From the NCBI GenBank assembly GCA_964019135.1, contig OZ025249.1:11954039-12018038 (forward strand): a stretch of 64,000 nucleotides of DNA. Direction: 5' to 3'. The DNA is from Arenicola marina (lineage: Eukaryota; Annelida; Polychaeta; Arenicolidae). The notes under the pieces were generated by a model. That model saw only the letters and a list, made by a program, of their open reading frames with translations. It did no database searches and was not told where the DNA came from. This document shows, piece by piece, positions 1 to 12,195 of this stretch. How positions within the stretch are numbered: the stretch's first letter is position 1; each line of letters opens with the position of its first letter. The position numbers and the translations under genes were made by a program.

Positions 1-645
1 TCCAGACACATTCTACAGCGTTGACCTATTGTTACATCCTGGGGCGGATCCAGACACATTCTACAGTGTTTACCTATTGTTACAGCCCGGGGCGGATCCA
101 GACACATCTTACAGCGTTGACCTATTGTTACAGCCCGGGGCGGATCCAGACACATTCTACAGTGTTTACCTCTTGTTACAGCCCGGGGCGGATTCAGACA
201 CATTCTACAGTGTTGACCTATTGTTATAGCCCGGGCGGATCCAGACACATTTTACAGCGTTGACCTATTGTTACAGCCCGGGGCGGATCCAGACACATTC
301 TACAGTTTTGACCCATTGTTACAGCCCGGGGCGGATCCAGACACATTCTACAGTGTTGATCTATTGTTACAGCCCGGGGCGGACCCAGAAACATTCTAAA
401 GTGTTGACCTATTGTTACAGCCCGGGGCGGATCCAGACACAGTCTACAGTATTGTTACAGCCCGGGGCGGACCCAGAAACATTCTAAAGTGTTGACTTAT
501 TGTTACAGCCCGGGGCGGATCCAGACACAGTCTACAGTATTGTTACAGCCTGGGGCGGACCCAGAAACATTCTAAAGTGTTGACTTATTGTTACAGCCCG
601 GGGCGGATCCAGACACAGTCTACAGTATTGTTACAGCCTGGGGCG
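1..645. repeat. 48-bp minisatellite
   Basis: About 13 units run from the window edge. Each regular unit is 48 bp and holds a 'gttgacctattgttacagc' core followed by 'ccggggcggatccagacaca'. From about 420 the units alternate between full and shortened forms, which makes a composite repeat. Because 48 is a multiple of three, reading frames stay open through the array, but they are not genes. The array ends about 110 bp before the splice acceptor of the next exon and so lies in that gene's last intron. The string 'ggggcggatccag' resembles the end of the hAT-like MITE at 30553. Confidence 0.95.
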
Positions 646-756
646 TCATTTCTTTGAATGATTGTCAAATTTACGGCTTGAAATGCTATATTTTATATTT
701 CATCTTCTGCGCACCGACTTCGTGGTATGTGATTTCATCACGTCGTCTGTTTGCAG

Positions 757-1580
757 TGTTGCCATGGTTCCTGTTCGGCGTGGCGGCCCTGGCGGCGCTC
801 TGTCTGGCGGTGGCGCTGATCGTGCTGCTTCACCAGGCCCGCCGGGAGCGCCGGCGGGATGGCGCAGCCATCGAACGGCAACACAGCGGGACGCACCAGC
901 AGACGCAAAAGAAGGAGACGAAGAAGAAGAAGAAACAAAAGAAGAAGCAAAATGGGGAGCCTCTGAGGACGGCCAGCGTCAGTTCCCTCAACGACGGCAG
1001 CATTCACAAGAGGTCCCTGCCTCATCTGTGCGCGACCAGCCCCCGGGGCACCTTGCAGAGTATCAGCGCCGCGCCCACGGCCGGCGGCGAGTCGCAACGA
1101 TTCACCAGGAGAGAAAAGAAGAAAAGAAAGAGCAACATAGGGGTATGGGAAGCCACTGACTTCCGCCGCAGCATGAGCGTTGACCGCGGCCTGGACCTGT
1201 TCGGGCCACCGGGAGACAGGGAGAGCACGTTCTCCGTGGATAGCTTCGAGCCGGCCACGTACGCTAATCTGGAACACGGCGAAGACGAAGACATGAGGTT
1301 CGGGGTTGAGAACGCCGGCCCGGCACCGGCCGTTGGGGGTAACAACCCCTGGGCTTACAGGAATGCCGACTTGGCGGCCCACGCGAGTTCCGGTAGTGAA
1401 CGGTCGGAGGCGTCCTCCGCGGCAATGAAGAACCGACTTCTGCAGCAACATCCGTTGTTCGCCAGGAGAGACATCGGCAGGGCGGACCGGGCGACAATCC
1501 GCATGTCTGGCATGGTCCCCCTGGCAACGCCAGAGCAGAGCCCCGTGCGAGTGCCGCGTGGTTGCTACCAGAATATGTGA
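757..1580 (+). CDS. Last exon of a single-pass membrane protein (transmembrane helix plus cytoplasmic tail)
   Basis: The exon starts after a good acceptor (tctgtttgcag, AG at 755-756) and runs about 274 codons to TGA at 1578-1580. It opens in phase 1 and reads LPWFLFGVAALAALCLAVAL followed by IVLLHQARRERRR. That is one hydrophobic helix ending in a basic stop-transfer patch. The rest is a charged, serine-rich, probably disordered tail: a lysine-rich stretch, the motif SVSSLNDGSIHKRSLPHL, a second basic run (RREKKKRKS) and acidic and tyrosine-containing segments. This is the layout of the C-terminal exon of a type I receptor or adhesion protein. No named family was recognised, and the upstream exons lie outside the window. 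The antisense frames in this GC-rich exon are shadows. Confidence 0.72.
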
Positions 1581-2690
1581 TGATCGGGATAGAGGGGGGG
1601 GGGGTACTTAATACATTGCTGGGGTGGGGGGGGGGTCCCTTTTCACCGCCTCAACCCGCTTGGTCGGGGCGCTTTAGCGGTTGTAAGTTTTAAAATATCC
1701 ACTTTATAAGGATATCATTTTCATCACAAATATCCGCTTTCTCCGGCATCAAAGCGCCCCCGCGGACCCCCCTAACCCCCCCCCCCTCCCCACCAGATAT
1801 GTATAATAGTGCCCCACTCCAGAGGGGTGGGGTTGGGGGTTAGGGTAATTAGCCGATGAACCATGGGTTCAAATGACTGTGATTTCGAACGGGGGCACTG
1901 TTACATTAGCTCGCGGCCTACTTATAGGACTTGTATCCTGTAAATGCTGTAAATGATATAACTAAGTGCGATGAGGGTCAGTGGTGTTACCTCTCCCCTA
2001 CACACGATATATGTGACGCATACCCCCCCCCCCCCTCCCCCATACCCAGAGATACGCCCGGGGTATACCCCATAGTGAAAGATTGCTCTGTCACACAGAC
2101 ACTATATCCCAGAAGAGGCTTTAACGCGTTTGATGCTTTATCTGGGAATATGGCAATAGCATTTCATGAAAAAGAGTCTTCACCGAAAACGCCCTGTTGC
2201 AATCCAAGATAGTACCTGTGAACTGTCAATGGCGCGGAGGCCATTTTTTAAATGGCGGGCGTTTTTATTGGTAATGCTTCATATCTGGGTAAATACACCA
2301 TGTAGAACCTTCAGTGTGGTGTCTTTATACAGTTTGTTTTCAGGTGGTGGAGTTAAACAGATATATACAGTGTATATACTTAAGTGGTCGCCGTATTGGA
2401 TGGATAATAAGTAGAATAATAGCGATTGGTTGTAGTTGTAGCTTTAGTATGACGTGATAAACGTCCCTCGGGAAGTGTTGCATCTTGAGACTGCATGGTC
2501 CTCATTACAAATGCTATGTATCGCATGGAACTGTACATATCTATTCACTACTCACTAATAGTACATGTACATAACTGTGCTCCTCCGAATTAAAAACTTG
2601 AAGAGCCCTCTTTACAGATCGTTGATTTTCGCTAAAGTTAAATCTGCATCTGCATGAGAGATCAAAAATCAGGAAGAGCGTGTACCTGCT
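1581..2690. other. Non-coding stretch, probably 3' flank of the membrane-protein gene
   Basis: I saw no convincing exon. The region carries G- and C-homopolymer runs (about 1592-1632, 1778-1790, 2027-2038) and short open frames without coding character. AT-rich sequence follows from about 2400. Confidence 0.5.
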
Positions 2691-4775
2691 TGCAAGTCCA
2701 CACGCAATGCCTACGCCACACCTCTACCATGCCCGGCACCAAGCCTGTACCAGGACTGTAGCATGCTCGCACCATGCCCGCACCACACATGTACCATGCC
2801 TGCACCAAGCCTGCACCATGCCCGCACCATCCCCACACCACACATATACCATGCCTGCACCATGCCCGCACCATGGCCGCACCATGGCCGCACCAAGCCT
2901 GCATCACACATGTACCATGCCCACACCATGCCTGCACCACACCTGTACCATGCCCGCATCATGCCTGCGCCACACCTGTACCATGCCTGCACCACACCTG
3001 TACCATGCCCGCACCATGCATGCACCATGCCCGCGCCACACCTGTATCATGGCCGCACCAAGCCTGCACCACACCTGCCCCATGCCCGCGCCACACCTGT
3101 GCCATGCCCGCGCCACACCTGTATAATGGCCGCACCAAGCCTGCCCCATGCATGCACCATGCCCGCACCATGCCCGCGTCACACCTGCACCATGCCCGCA
3201 CCATGCCAGCGTCACACCTGCACCATGCCCGCACCAAGTCTGCACGATGCCCACACCATGCCCACGCCACACCTGTACCATGCCCACACCATGCCCGCAC
3301 CACGCCTGTACCATGCCCACACCATGCCCGCGTCACACCTGTACCATGCCCGCACCATGCCCACACCATGCCCGCGCCACACCTGTACCATGCCCACACC
3401 ATGGACGCACCACGCCTGTACCATGCCCGCAACAAGCCTGCACCATGCCCACACCATGCCCGCGCCACACCTGTACCATGCCCACACTATGCCCGCGCCA
3501 TACCTGTACAATGCCCGCACCAAGTCTGCACCATGCATGCACCATGCCCGGGTCACACCAGTACCATAGCCGCACCAAGCCCGCACCATGCCCGCACAAC
3601 ACATGTATCATGTCTGCACCATGCCTATACCATGCATGCACCATGCCCGCGCCACACCTGTACCATACCCCCACCATGCCCGCACCACACCTGTACCATG
3701 CCCGCACCACACCTGTACCATGCCCGCATCTCACTTGTACCATGCCCGCACCACACCTGTACCATGCCCGCACCACACCTTTACTATGCCCGCACCACAC
3801 CTGTACCATGCCAGCACCACACTTGTACCATGCCCGCATCTCACCTGTACCATGCCCGCACCACACCTGTACCATGCCCGCATCTCACCTGTACCATGCC
3901 CGCACCACACCTGTACCATGCCCGCACCACACCTGTACCATGCCCGCACCACACCTGTACCATGCCCGCATCTCACTTGTACCATGCCCGCACTACACCT
4001 GTACCATGCCCGCACCACACCTTTACTATGCCAGCACCACACCTGTACCATGCCCGCATCTCACCTGTACCATGCCCGCACCACACCTGTACCATGCCCG
4101 CACCACACCTGTACCATGCCCGCACCACACCTATACCATGTGCGCACCACACCTGTACCATGCCTACACTACACCTGTACCACGCCCGCACCACACCTAT
4201 ACCATGCCCGCATCTCACCTGTACCATGCCCGCACCACACCTGTACCATGCCCGCACCACACCTATACCATGCCCGCATCTCACCTGTACCATGCCCGCA
4301 CCACACCTGTACCATGCCCGCACCACACCTATACCATGCCCGCACCACACCTGTACCATGCCCGCACCACACCTGTACCATGCCCGCACCACACCTGTAC
4401 CATGCCCGCACCACACCTGTACCATGCCCGCACCACACCTGTACCATGCCCGCACCACACCTGTACCATGCCCGCACCACACCTGTACCATGCCCGCACC
4501 ACACCTATGCCATGCCCGCATCTCACCTGTACCATGCCCGCACCACACCTGTACCATGCCCGCACCACACCTATACCATGCCCGCACCACACCTGTGCCA
4601 TGCCCGCACCACACCTATACCATGCCCGCATCTCACCTGTACCATGCCCGCACCATGCTTGCACCATGCCCACACTACACCTGCACCATGTCCGATCTCA
4701 CCTGTACCATGCCCGCACCACACCTGCACCATGCCCGCACCACACCTGTACCATGCCTGCATGATGCCCGCACCT
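2690..4775. repeat. 22-bp minisatellite built from 11-bp monomers
   Basis: A 2.1-kb array. The right half (about 3660-4760) is made of 22-bp units of the form caccacacctgtaccatgcc plus cg. The left half (about 2700-3660) is more variable and often repeats an 11-bp monomer, caccatgcccg. The 22-mer is therefore a diverged dimer of the 11-mer. No frame on either strand contains frequent stops, so very long open frames of CPHHTC- or GAGMVQVW-type repeats appear. These are by-products of the repeat. Confidence 0.96.
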
Positions 4776-4848
4776 CGCCTGTACCTGTACCTGTACTTGT
4801 ATCTGTACCTGTGCCTATATCTGTACCTGTGCTTATACCTTTACCACG
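4775..4848. repeat. Hexanucleotide (ctgtac/ctgtat) microsatellite at the edge of the 22-bp array
   Basis: Imperfect six-base repeats of the kind cctgta, ccttgta and cttata continue directly from the minisatellite. The hexamer looks derived from the cctgtacc part of the 22-bp unit. Confidence 0.75.
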
Positions 4849-5057
4849 CACCTGAGCAGCTCAGCTGCATCGAGAGTGACACGCATTTAGAAGCAAATTG
4901 ATATCACACAGGCGAATAGCGTCTTAGATATTAAATGACCAACGTTAAAGACCAACGTTAAATAACTTTCAAGCTGCCAGGTTTATTGACGGTAGGTAGC
5001 CCTGACGCATGACCCTCACGACCTCAACCCTAACGGGGGTGTAAGGGCCATGCCATC

Positions 5058-5593
5058 GCTCGCTTTGATGAATGATTGTCGATTATGACGACGAACCTAC
5101 CTCTCCTAATCGCCTCAACCCTCTTCTTTAGACATTACTTGGACCATAGGATGCATTCATTTTAAAGTTTGCTCTCTACTTCTTGCACATCAATGATATT
5201 TTCGTCGGTCGTTAACGGTTTCCCTCTCGGCCGCTTCAAATTTGTCTAGGCAGTTGACGCGGCTTGTTTGTTGACATCAGGCAATACACCCGAAAGCTTC
5301 CGCATGGTGGCGCCACTAATTTTCGTTGTGTGTCTATAGTCGTGCGTGCGTTTTTGACGCAACTAGCGGCGCCGCCATGCGGATGATGTCGGTTCTATTG
5401 CCTGGTCAAATTTGAAGCGTCAGAGAGGAAAACCGTTAACAACCGATGAAAATATAATTGATGTGCAAGTAATAGAGAGCAAACTTTAAAAGGAATGCAT
5501 CCTAGGGTTCAAGTAATGTCTGAAGAAGAGGGTCGAGGCGATTTAGAGAGGTAGGCTCGTTGTCATAATCGACAATCATTCATCAAAGTGAGC
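5058..5593. repeat. Foldback element, near full-length palindrome of about 536 bp
   Basis: The left part, beginning gctcgctttgatgaatg, is matched in reverse complement by the right part ending cattcatcaaagtgagc. The match continues inward through the shared blocks aatcgcctc, gcatcc, aaagtttgctctct, ttgcacatcaat, gttaacgg, caaatttg and ccgcatgg/ccatgcgg, to a centre near 5325. Arms are about 260 bp and imperfect. There is no coding capacity. It could be a foldback transposon or long-TIR MITE. Exact ends and target duplication were not resolved. Confidence 0.8.
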
Positions 5594-6038
5594 TTGGTTA
5601 TGCATTACTACTTTTTTAACCATGTGTATTTTGCTTAACCCTTCTGCCTATCAGCTTGTTTTCAGAAGGGTCAAGTTTACTGGGCTAGACGGAAGGTAGA
5701 AGATGTACACGAAGTGAAACCCATAGTTTTTATTTCATATTGTGATCGATAACAACACATGAACGTGCAGCAAAACGCCACTGAACATTGTTGATATTTT
5801 GAGGTTTTATATTATGCATAATTAAAATACAAGCTGAAATTACTTTAAATTGGAATAACTCACAAAAACACCAATAACGAGGTTACTTAAATGCAAGTAC
5901 AAAATGTAATGATCACGAAGAACAAAATGCCAATTTACGTATCATCCTTGCAAGAAGAACATCTCTGATTCCGGTACCAGATGCCCGTATCTGTCACATA
6001 AAACCGTATCAGAAGGCGGATTTTGCAGCGTCTTGCTA

Positions 6039-6426
6039 TCATACGTTTTGTTCCGTTGCCATGGCTCCTGTTTCGGTCCTGCCGCGCCGGATATCCACCA
6101 ACCGGAAGTGTCCAACGATGGCGGAGACCTGCCGCGTCATAAAGGTCACCAAGTCCTGGACCGGTCGCAGGGCGTGCGTGAACAAACCGCGAGTGACATT
6201 CCAGAGAAAGACGAAGACCGGCTGGAGCCAGTCGTTGAAGAGGGTGGAGAGGAGGGGCTTGATGACGAAGTCACCGACGGTGGCGAGCACGCGTACGATG
6301 ACCTTCTGGAAGACATCTCTGGACAGGAAGAGGACAAGTTCCAGGACAAAGTAGAAGACGATGCTGAGAACGATGCGACACACGCTGAAGACTTCTTGCC
6401 ACCCTCGTCTCATTATGAGGTCGAAC
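6039..6426 (-). CDS. Hydrophobic terminal exon; alternative last exon of the 6.7-8.0 kb gene or a separate gene
   Basis: The exon follows a plausible acceptor (ctttgctcaccag, exon from 6426) and runs 128 codons to a stop at 6039-6041. It contains hydrophobic stretches (CRIVLSIVFYFVLELVLFL, FVIKPLLSTLF, LQPVFVFLWNV) separated by amphipathic segments, and a basic end (RLVDIRRGRTETG). This fits a membrane-embedded or membrane-associated protein end, though I did not recognise a family. The exon enters in phase 2, the same phase in which the exon ending at 7233 leaves, so the two could be spliced together in place of the exon at 6722-6845. A one-in-three chance match is the alternative. The acidic frame on the plus strand is a shadow. 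Confidence 0.5.
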
Positions 6427-6721
6427 CTGGTGAGCAAAGCCAGGAGAAACTATATATTGCGCTTCATATATGGTACTTTACATCTAAAGTACAACGGTGG
6501 TCAATGGGGTTTAGGAAGACTCATATGGCATGAGGTATGTAAACGATCGTCGAGAAGAGGAGGGAGATATATGACGAAATATTATTATATATACAAATCT
6601 GCAATCTGACTAGCGAACGTACTTAATTATACATACTTTAGATGCAGATCTTCCGCTGCATAGTGGAAGTTGTAGTATGGCATGCGCCCCTTTATGCTAT
6701 CGGTATAACACACCCATAATT

Positions 6722-8026
6722 TTACTTCTTGCATAAAGTGTTAAATGATTCATACTTGTCGGCTATCTCGGGGAGGACAGCATCGTTTTCTTCTTCTGCG
6801 ACCTCAAAGTAATGGTCATTCGCCTCCGTGAAGGGAAAGATGTATCTGACAAATAATAATGCAAACCTGAATGTAATAATTAACAAATACAGAGTAGGAT
6901 ATGAAATAACAGCATCCAATCTAAACTGAAGTCGGGTATACATGTGTTTTACGTACGAGTATGCACCGAACGATTGTATTTATAATGCGTACTTGACACC
7001 ACAAGGTCTGAATTCTTAAGTGAAAAATATAAATGTCCACTCAGGAAGAGCATTATTTGAAGTCAAAGAATGATAAAATTAAGGTAAAATCCAAGAAATT
7101 ATAAATTCTACCGCCAAAAGCTTGACGGCATGGCGACCATGCATGTTCTCATGCGTACAGAGTTGAATATTAATACACCCCAACAAGGTCCTTGCGACAG
7201 TGCGAATCCTTGCCAGGCTCCCCCTTCGGTACCTGCCGTCCTCCGAGGAGAAGGTCTTGGGGGCGGCCTTGGGGGTGGGCCCTGGGGGTGGTCCACCAAG
7301 CCGGGGTAGTTGCACCGGTCCCGGGTCCCCACCCAGGTTACAGTAGGTCATGTCCACATCCAGGACACTGACTCCCTTGGGCCGGCCATCACCGCAGCGG
7401 TCCTGCGTCGTGAGAGAAAAAGTCACATTTTGAACCCCCATCAGTCCACCTTGAGTCATAGCATTACGTCAAAATCCTTCTTCCTTAAATTAATTATGTT
7501 ATTATTATTATTACTAATTGTAATTAAGTTATAATGATATGTATATGCCACATAACTGGGTTTAATCGGACTTACAATGTGACTGGCGTTCACGTAAGAT
7601 TCCTCGTTCTCCCAGTTATTAGAACTAGCGACTGAAAGACTTCCAGTAGAGGCCACTGAAGACAACAGGAAACAACAGAAAACAACTGATTTTATTCTAG
7701 TGTATTACACATGAGCGATATGGGCGCATTATTATGACCTGTAGGACTACTGCTACTGAAAGTGTTATCCAGCCCTGTTTCGGGACAACTTCATGTTTAC
7801 TCAACGTTGTAAAGCAATGGGGCATTTTTTCACCACTTTTAGAATTAATCCCGGTTACCTTGTGCTAATTCTCTTCGTCAGTACAATTAGATAGTTTTAC
7901 AATTCTGATTATAGTTCTCACCGGGTTGTGACTGTGCCGTGTACGAAAATCCCCTGGAGTGCTTGGGATGTCCATGACCTTGGTCCGGTGTCTTTCCAGT
8001 TTTTTCGACTGCCTCGCTCTTGGTTT
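6722..8026 (-). CDS. 3' end of an unrecognised gene, four exons in consistent phase
   Basis: Exons on the minus strand are 8026-7922, 7655-7576, 7402-7233 and 6845-6722, the last ending in TAA. Boundaries are GT-AG: donors gtgaga, gtaagt and gtaccg; acceptors ttaccag, gtcttcag, cgacgcag and tttgtcag. Phases agree at all three joins (1, 0, 2), which fixes the frame of the first exon although its other frames are also open. The product is polar. It includes NNWENEESYVNASHI, a cysteine-containing stretch (DRCGDGRPKGVSVLDVDMTY), a proline-rich linker and an acidic end (YIFPFTEANDHYFEVAEEEN, finishing FNTLCKK). It looks like a disordered cytoplasmic tail with tyrosine motifs. Upstream exons were not found. 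Function unknown. Confidence 0.62.
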
Positions 8027-8296
8027 CTGGTAAGTCAGGCAATATAACATTAAGAAGAAACTCATGTCACTACATTTTACGATGACGACATAAACGGTCC
8101 ACTTTGCAAGTCGCACGGATCCAGTGGCTCTCGATAAAATCCATTATTAAGAATTAACTGTAACTTATTATTACTATGTCATAGCAACAGAATTTGTGTT
8201 AGTACGTAGTCGTAGTTTATAGTCGCAGCCTCCACGGCCCAACCTCTTGGCGTGGTAGGGTAGATATAGAGGGTGGAAAGGTCAACCACAAGGCGG
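8027..8296. other. Non-coding stretch upstream of the 6.7-8.0 kb exons
   Basis: Probably intron of the minus-strand gene. I saw no supported feature before the G-tract of the dispersed repeat. Confidence 0.35.
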
Positions 8297-8868
8297 GGGG
8301 GGGGGCAAGGGGGGGGGGGGTCGTGTTCCTAGATCACGAAGAATGCATTTCTTTATTCCCAGGTCACGATAAATCAAAAGCAGAACTCTCCGCATCCAAT
8401 GGAAGGGCGGATACACGATACTAAATTGACGATTTCCCGATCCACGGTTCCTTAATATTAAAATTCTCAGTCAATCACGATTAATAAAAATCTTGATCCC
8501 GGCGGTCGGCTAATACCCCATTCCCAGGTCACGAAGAATTATTTTCCTCATTACAACTTCACGGTGAAGTGGAAAGCCCAATCCCGAGGAACGCAAATAC
8601 CCCTTGCATGCAATGGAAGGGCGTGCAATGCATGCATGCAATGGAAGGCGGATACACGATACTAAATTGACGATTTCCCGATTCACGGTTCCTTAAAATT
8701 AAAATTTTCAGTCAGTCACGATTAATTAAAATCTTGATCCCGGCGGTCGGCTAATACCTCATTCCCAGTTCACGAAGAATTATTTTCCTCATTACCAGTT
8801 CACGGTGAAATGAAGAGCCCAATCCCGAGGAACGTAAATACCCCTTGCACCCCCCCCCCCCCCACCGC
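8297..8868 (+). repeat. Dispersed G/C-tract-bounded repeat, copy A (internally duplicated)
   Basis: The copy opens with G runs (8297-8321) followed by tcgtgttcctagatcacgaa, and closes with aatcccgaggaacg and a C run near 8848. The body is present about 1.8 times: the block from the cggatacacgatactaaatt motif to the ccaatcccgaggaacg end occurs at about 8408-8590 and again at about 8645-8835. It shares this text with the copies at 16051, 18094 and 33089. There is no coding capacity. Class unknown; a SINE- or MITE-like non-autonomous element is likely. Confidence 0.85.
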
Positions 8869-10370
8869 ACCAAAGGCGCGCCTTGATTTTTAGAAATGGT
8901 AGTTCGTCAGAAACCTTCATCACGTAGATGTCTCATCGCGATTCTTTAATTCAAGATGCGCAAAGGACGAAAAAAAAAATGTTCCTTGTGCCACATATCG
9001 GAGAAAACATGCCTTTTAGCAGGTAGGTGGCCAATATGATATTCTCATCACCTCGACGAGATGTTGATTATTGAACTGATTGACGTTGCAGGGACGCCCA
9101 CCTACGTTGCTAACGTTCATGCCAAGGTTGCTTCGGATGATACATTGGCTCACCTTGCTCCCTAAAATCGACATGCGACATCAAGACTTGGCGACAAGCG
9201 ACAATGGCCAAGACTGAACTTCGAAAAACGATATCGTACCTTACCAGCTTACGGACACGACGTAAGGTTCTCGACATGGACCTCTTCTCAAAATCGACAT
9301 GCGACATGGCTACGACGCCCCCCCCCCCTCACTCACCCTCAGGGGCCCTACACGTCGGGCTGCGCATTCTCACCTGGCAAGGCACCTCTCTTATCGTATG
9401 GAGGCACAGGCGGAGCTACCTCCTTCTTCTTCTGTTGAATGGCTGTAATCGACTCATACTGCTCCTGTTCCCCGCCCTCCGCGTCACAACCTTCGTTCTC
9501 CATTCAGTTGTCACGAGAGTCCGGGTGGCAGAGATCACGCGATTCTCGATCACTATCTATATTCTGTATACTGGATTCAGGATCACCAATAACATTCTTG
9601 AATCCCGGTCTAAAGTCTAGTGCTAGCTAGGATTCTGGATCACAATCAAAATCTTGAGTGCGGATCTGGATTGCTATCTAAATCTTCGGCCAGAAAAACA
9701 TTCCACGCACGAAGAATATGCCAAAAAGGAATATTCGCCAAATGTAGTGTTAGTGAATCACTACAATGGGGCCTCTTTGTCGTGCACTGTTTAAAACTCG
9801 TGACGGAAGTAAATTCACAATGCAAGTCTGGTTCATTCCTGCACTGAGTCGTGGATAACAACGTCGAAGCTTGTCGGTGGTATCACTTTTTACCTGTGTC
9901 TCTTTGCTCTCTCGAGTGATCAGTCCATAACTGATAACGAGGCTCAGTGTCCTTATACAATATGTCCTATTGTATATTAAACAATGTCCTACTTCCCTTA
10001 CGAGCCGCACCGGGGATTGTCACACTACTGTCGACACTGCCCCTCTGGGTTATTTACACATACAGGTCTGAGATGGTGAAATGCGGTTAATAAATCAATG
10101 AGGTTTCTCGGTATTTACTCTGGTTTGACCACTTCTGTCGCTGTCTGTATTAGCTATTGAAAGGCGTATGCATATCATTAACTAGACTAAAAAAAAATAC
10201 TGCCCAGATGTATACAATCAAGGCTTGAGTAGAGACTCGGTTCAAAGGTGGAATACCTGCTGATTGCCTCGTGATCGACTGATAACATTTGGCGATAGCG
10301 CGACCCAAGAGTGCATTCTTGTGTCTCGAATTATTAACTAACACACGCAACACGGTCACTTTCTTCCCGG
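8869..10370. other. Non-coding stretch
   Basis: No supported exon. Minor structure only: an 18-bp direct repeat, aaaatcgacatgcgacat, at about 9164 and 9289, and loosely repeated 'ggattc(t)ggatcac' text at about 9570-9680. Confidence 0.4.
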
Positions 10371-10371
10371 C

Positions 10372-11375
10372 TACCAGACACATGACACGGTCACTTCCTT
10401 GCCACCAGACCCATGACACGGTCACTTCCTTGCTACCAGACATATGGCACGGTCACTTCCTTGCCACCAGACCCATGACACGGTCACTTCCTTGCCACCA
10501 GACACATGACACGATCACTTCCTTGCCATCAGACACATGACACGGTCACTTCCTTGCCACCAGACACATGACACAGTCACTTCCTTGCCACCAGACACAT
10601 GGCACGGTCACTTCCTTGCCGCCAGACACATGACACGGTCACTTCCTTGCCACTAGACACATGACACGGTCACTTCCTTGCCACCAGACCCATGACACGG
10701 TCACTTCCTTGCCACCAGACACATGACACGGTCACTTCCTTGCCACTAGACACATGACACGGTCACTTCCTTGCCACCAGACCCATGACACGGTCACTTC
10801 CTTGCCACCAGACACATGACACGGTCACTTCCTTCCCGGCTACCAGACACATGCCACGGTCACTTCCTTGCCACCAGACATGACACGGTCACTTCCTTCC
10901 CGGCCACCAGACATATGACACGGTCACTTCTTTGCCACCAGACACATGACACGGTCACTTCCTTGCCACCAGACACATGGCACGGTCACTTCCTTGCCGG
11001 CTACCAGACACATGACACGGTCACTTCCTTCCCGGCCACCAGACATATGACACGGTCACTTCCTTGCCACCAGACACATGACACGGTCACTTCCTTCCCG
11101 GCCACCAGACATATGACACGGTCATTTCCTTGCCACCAGACACATGACACGGACACTTCCTTGCCACCAGACACATGACACGGTCACTTCCTTGCCACCA
11201 GACACATGGCACGGTCACATCCTTGCCACCAGACACATGACACGGTCACTTCCTTGCCACCAGACACATGACACGGTCACTTACTTGCCACCAGACACAT
11301 GGCACGGTCACTTACTTGCCACTAGACACATGACAAGGTCACTTCCGTGCTACCAGACACATGACACAGATAGAC
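10372..11375. repeat. 31-bp minisatellite
   Basis: About 32 units of the form cacatgacacggtcacttcc plus ttgccaccaga. Some units carry a few extra bases, ttcccggctaccaga in place of ttgccaccaga, and give 35-36 bp spacing. It is well homogenised in the middle and fades at both edges. Confidence 0.95.
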
Positions 11376-12190
11376 AGATAGGACATTTGTTCGCCATTTA
11401 GATAATTGAAATATACATCCGCGTGCTTCATGGAAATGATGATTAGCCGCATAAAAAAAATTGTTTACCTACCCATTACTTTGCCTGGTTTCCTGTGAGG
11501 ACTATTAAATTGTCACTGCTTGATAACATTTCGTAAAAAACTGCCTCTTGGCCTGCTCAGTTATCCACGAGGTAGCAAACGGGCCGTGGAGTCCATCCAG
11601 TAACAAAATTGTTTAAGAAGAACAATGTTTTGTTTTGATCAAATAGAGGCGCAAGTGAAGATGGAACAATTGTTACTATGACGTCATAATGATAAAGATC
11701 GGCTGTTACCTTGCCAAACGTTCTGTGATAAAGACAAACGTTGCTAAGTAACTGGTTAACTTGATCATAACTAGGGGAGCAACAAAGCAACATTACATAT
11801 TGAATTGCAACTTCAAAACGATACCACAAACACTGATGTGACGTCCAACAATGCAAAGACGGCTACAAGACTGGAGTAAGTTAGTAGGAGGTTGGGGGGG
11901 GGGGGGCGCACACATGGGGGATAAAAATCAGTCACAGTCAAAAATTAAAATTAAAATGTGTAATAGTTTACAAGGTAACGTGATGGGCCCTTTGTAAAAC
12001 GTACCAAATGAGGCCACACACTAATGGTTCTTGCTCGCCTTTTTCCCCTAAATCTAGAGTAAGGATCTACCCCTACAACAATGGTGCGTACACATATGGC
12101 TGACATGGCCATGTCCATGTTCGAAGCAAGTTATGTCACAATGTCACTGTCGCCGAAAATATTAAATAAAACGAAACAATTAAAACGAGA
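11376..12190. other. Non-coding stretch
   Basis: No gene or repeat that I can support, apart from a G run at about 11894-11906. Confidence 0.4.
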
Positions 12191-12195
12191 CAACT

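Noticed and set aside
738-1451. Minus-strand frame over the membrane-protein exon
   Set aside because: GC-rich antisense shadow; the plus strand has the splice acceptor and transmembrane helix.
2774-4855. Long open frames on both strands across the 22-bp repeat
   Set aside because: Produced by a stop-poor tandem repeat; no start context, introns or non-repeat coding sequence.
6033-6533. 166-codon acidic plus-strand frame
   Set aside because: Antisense to the hydrophobic minus-strand exon, which has an acceptor and ordinary membrane-protein character.
10372-11375. CRISPR-like appearance of regularly spaced repeats
   Set aside because: There are no unique spacers between repeats, and the sequence is eukaryotic; it is a minisatellite.
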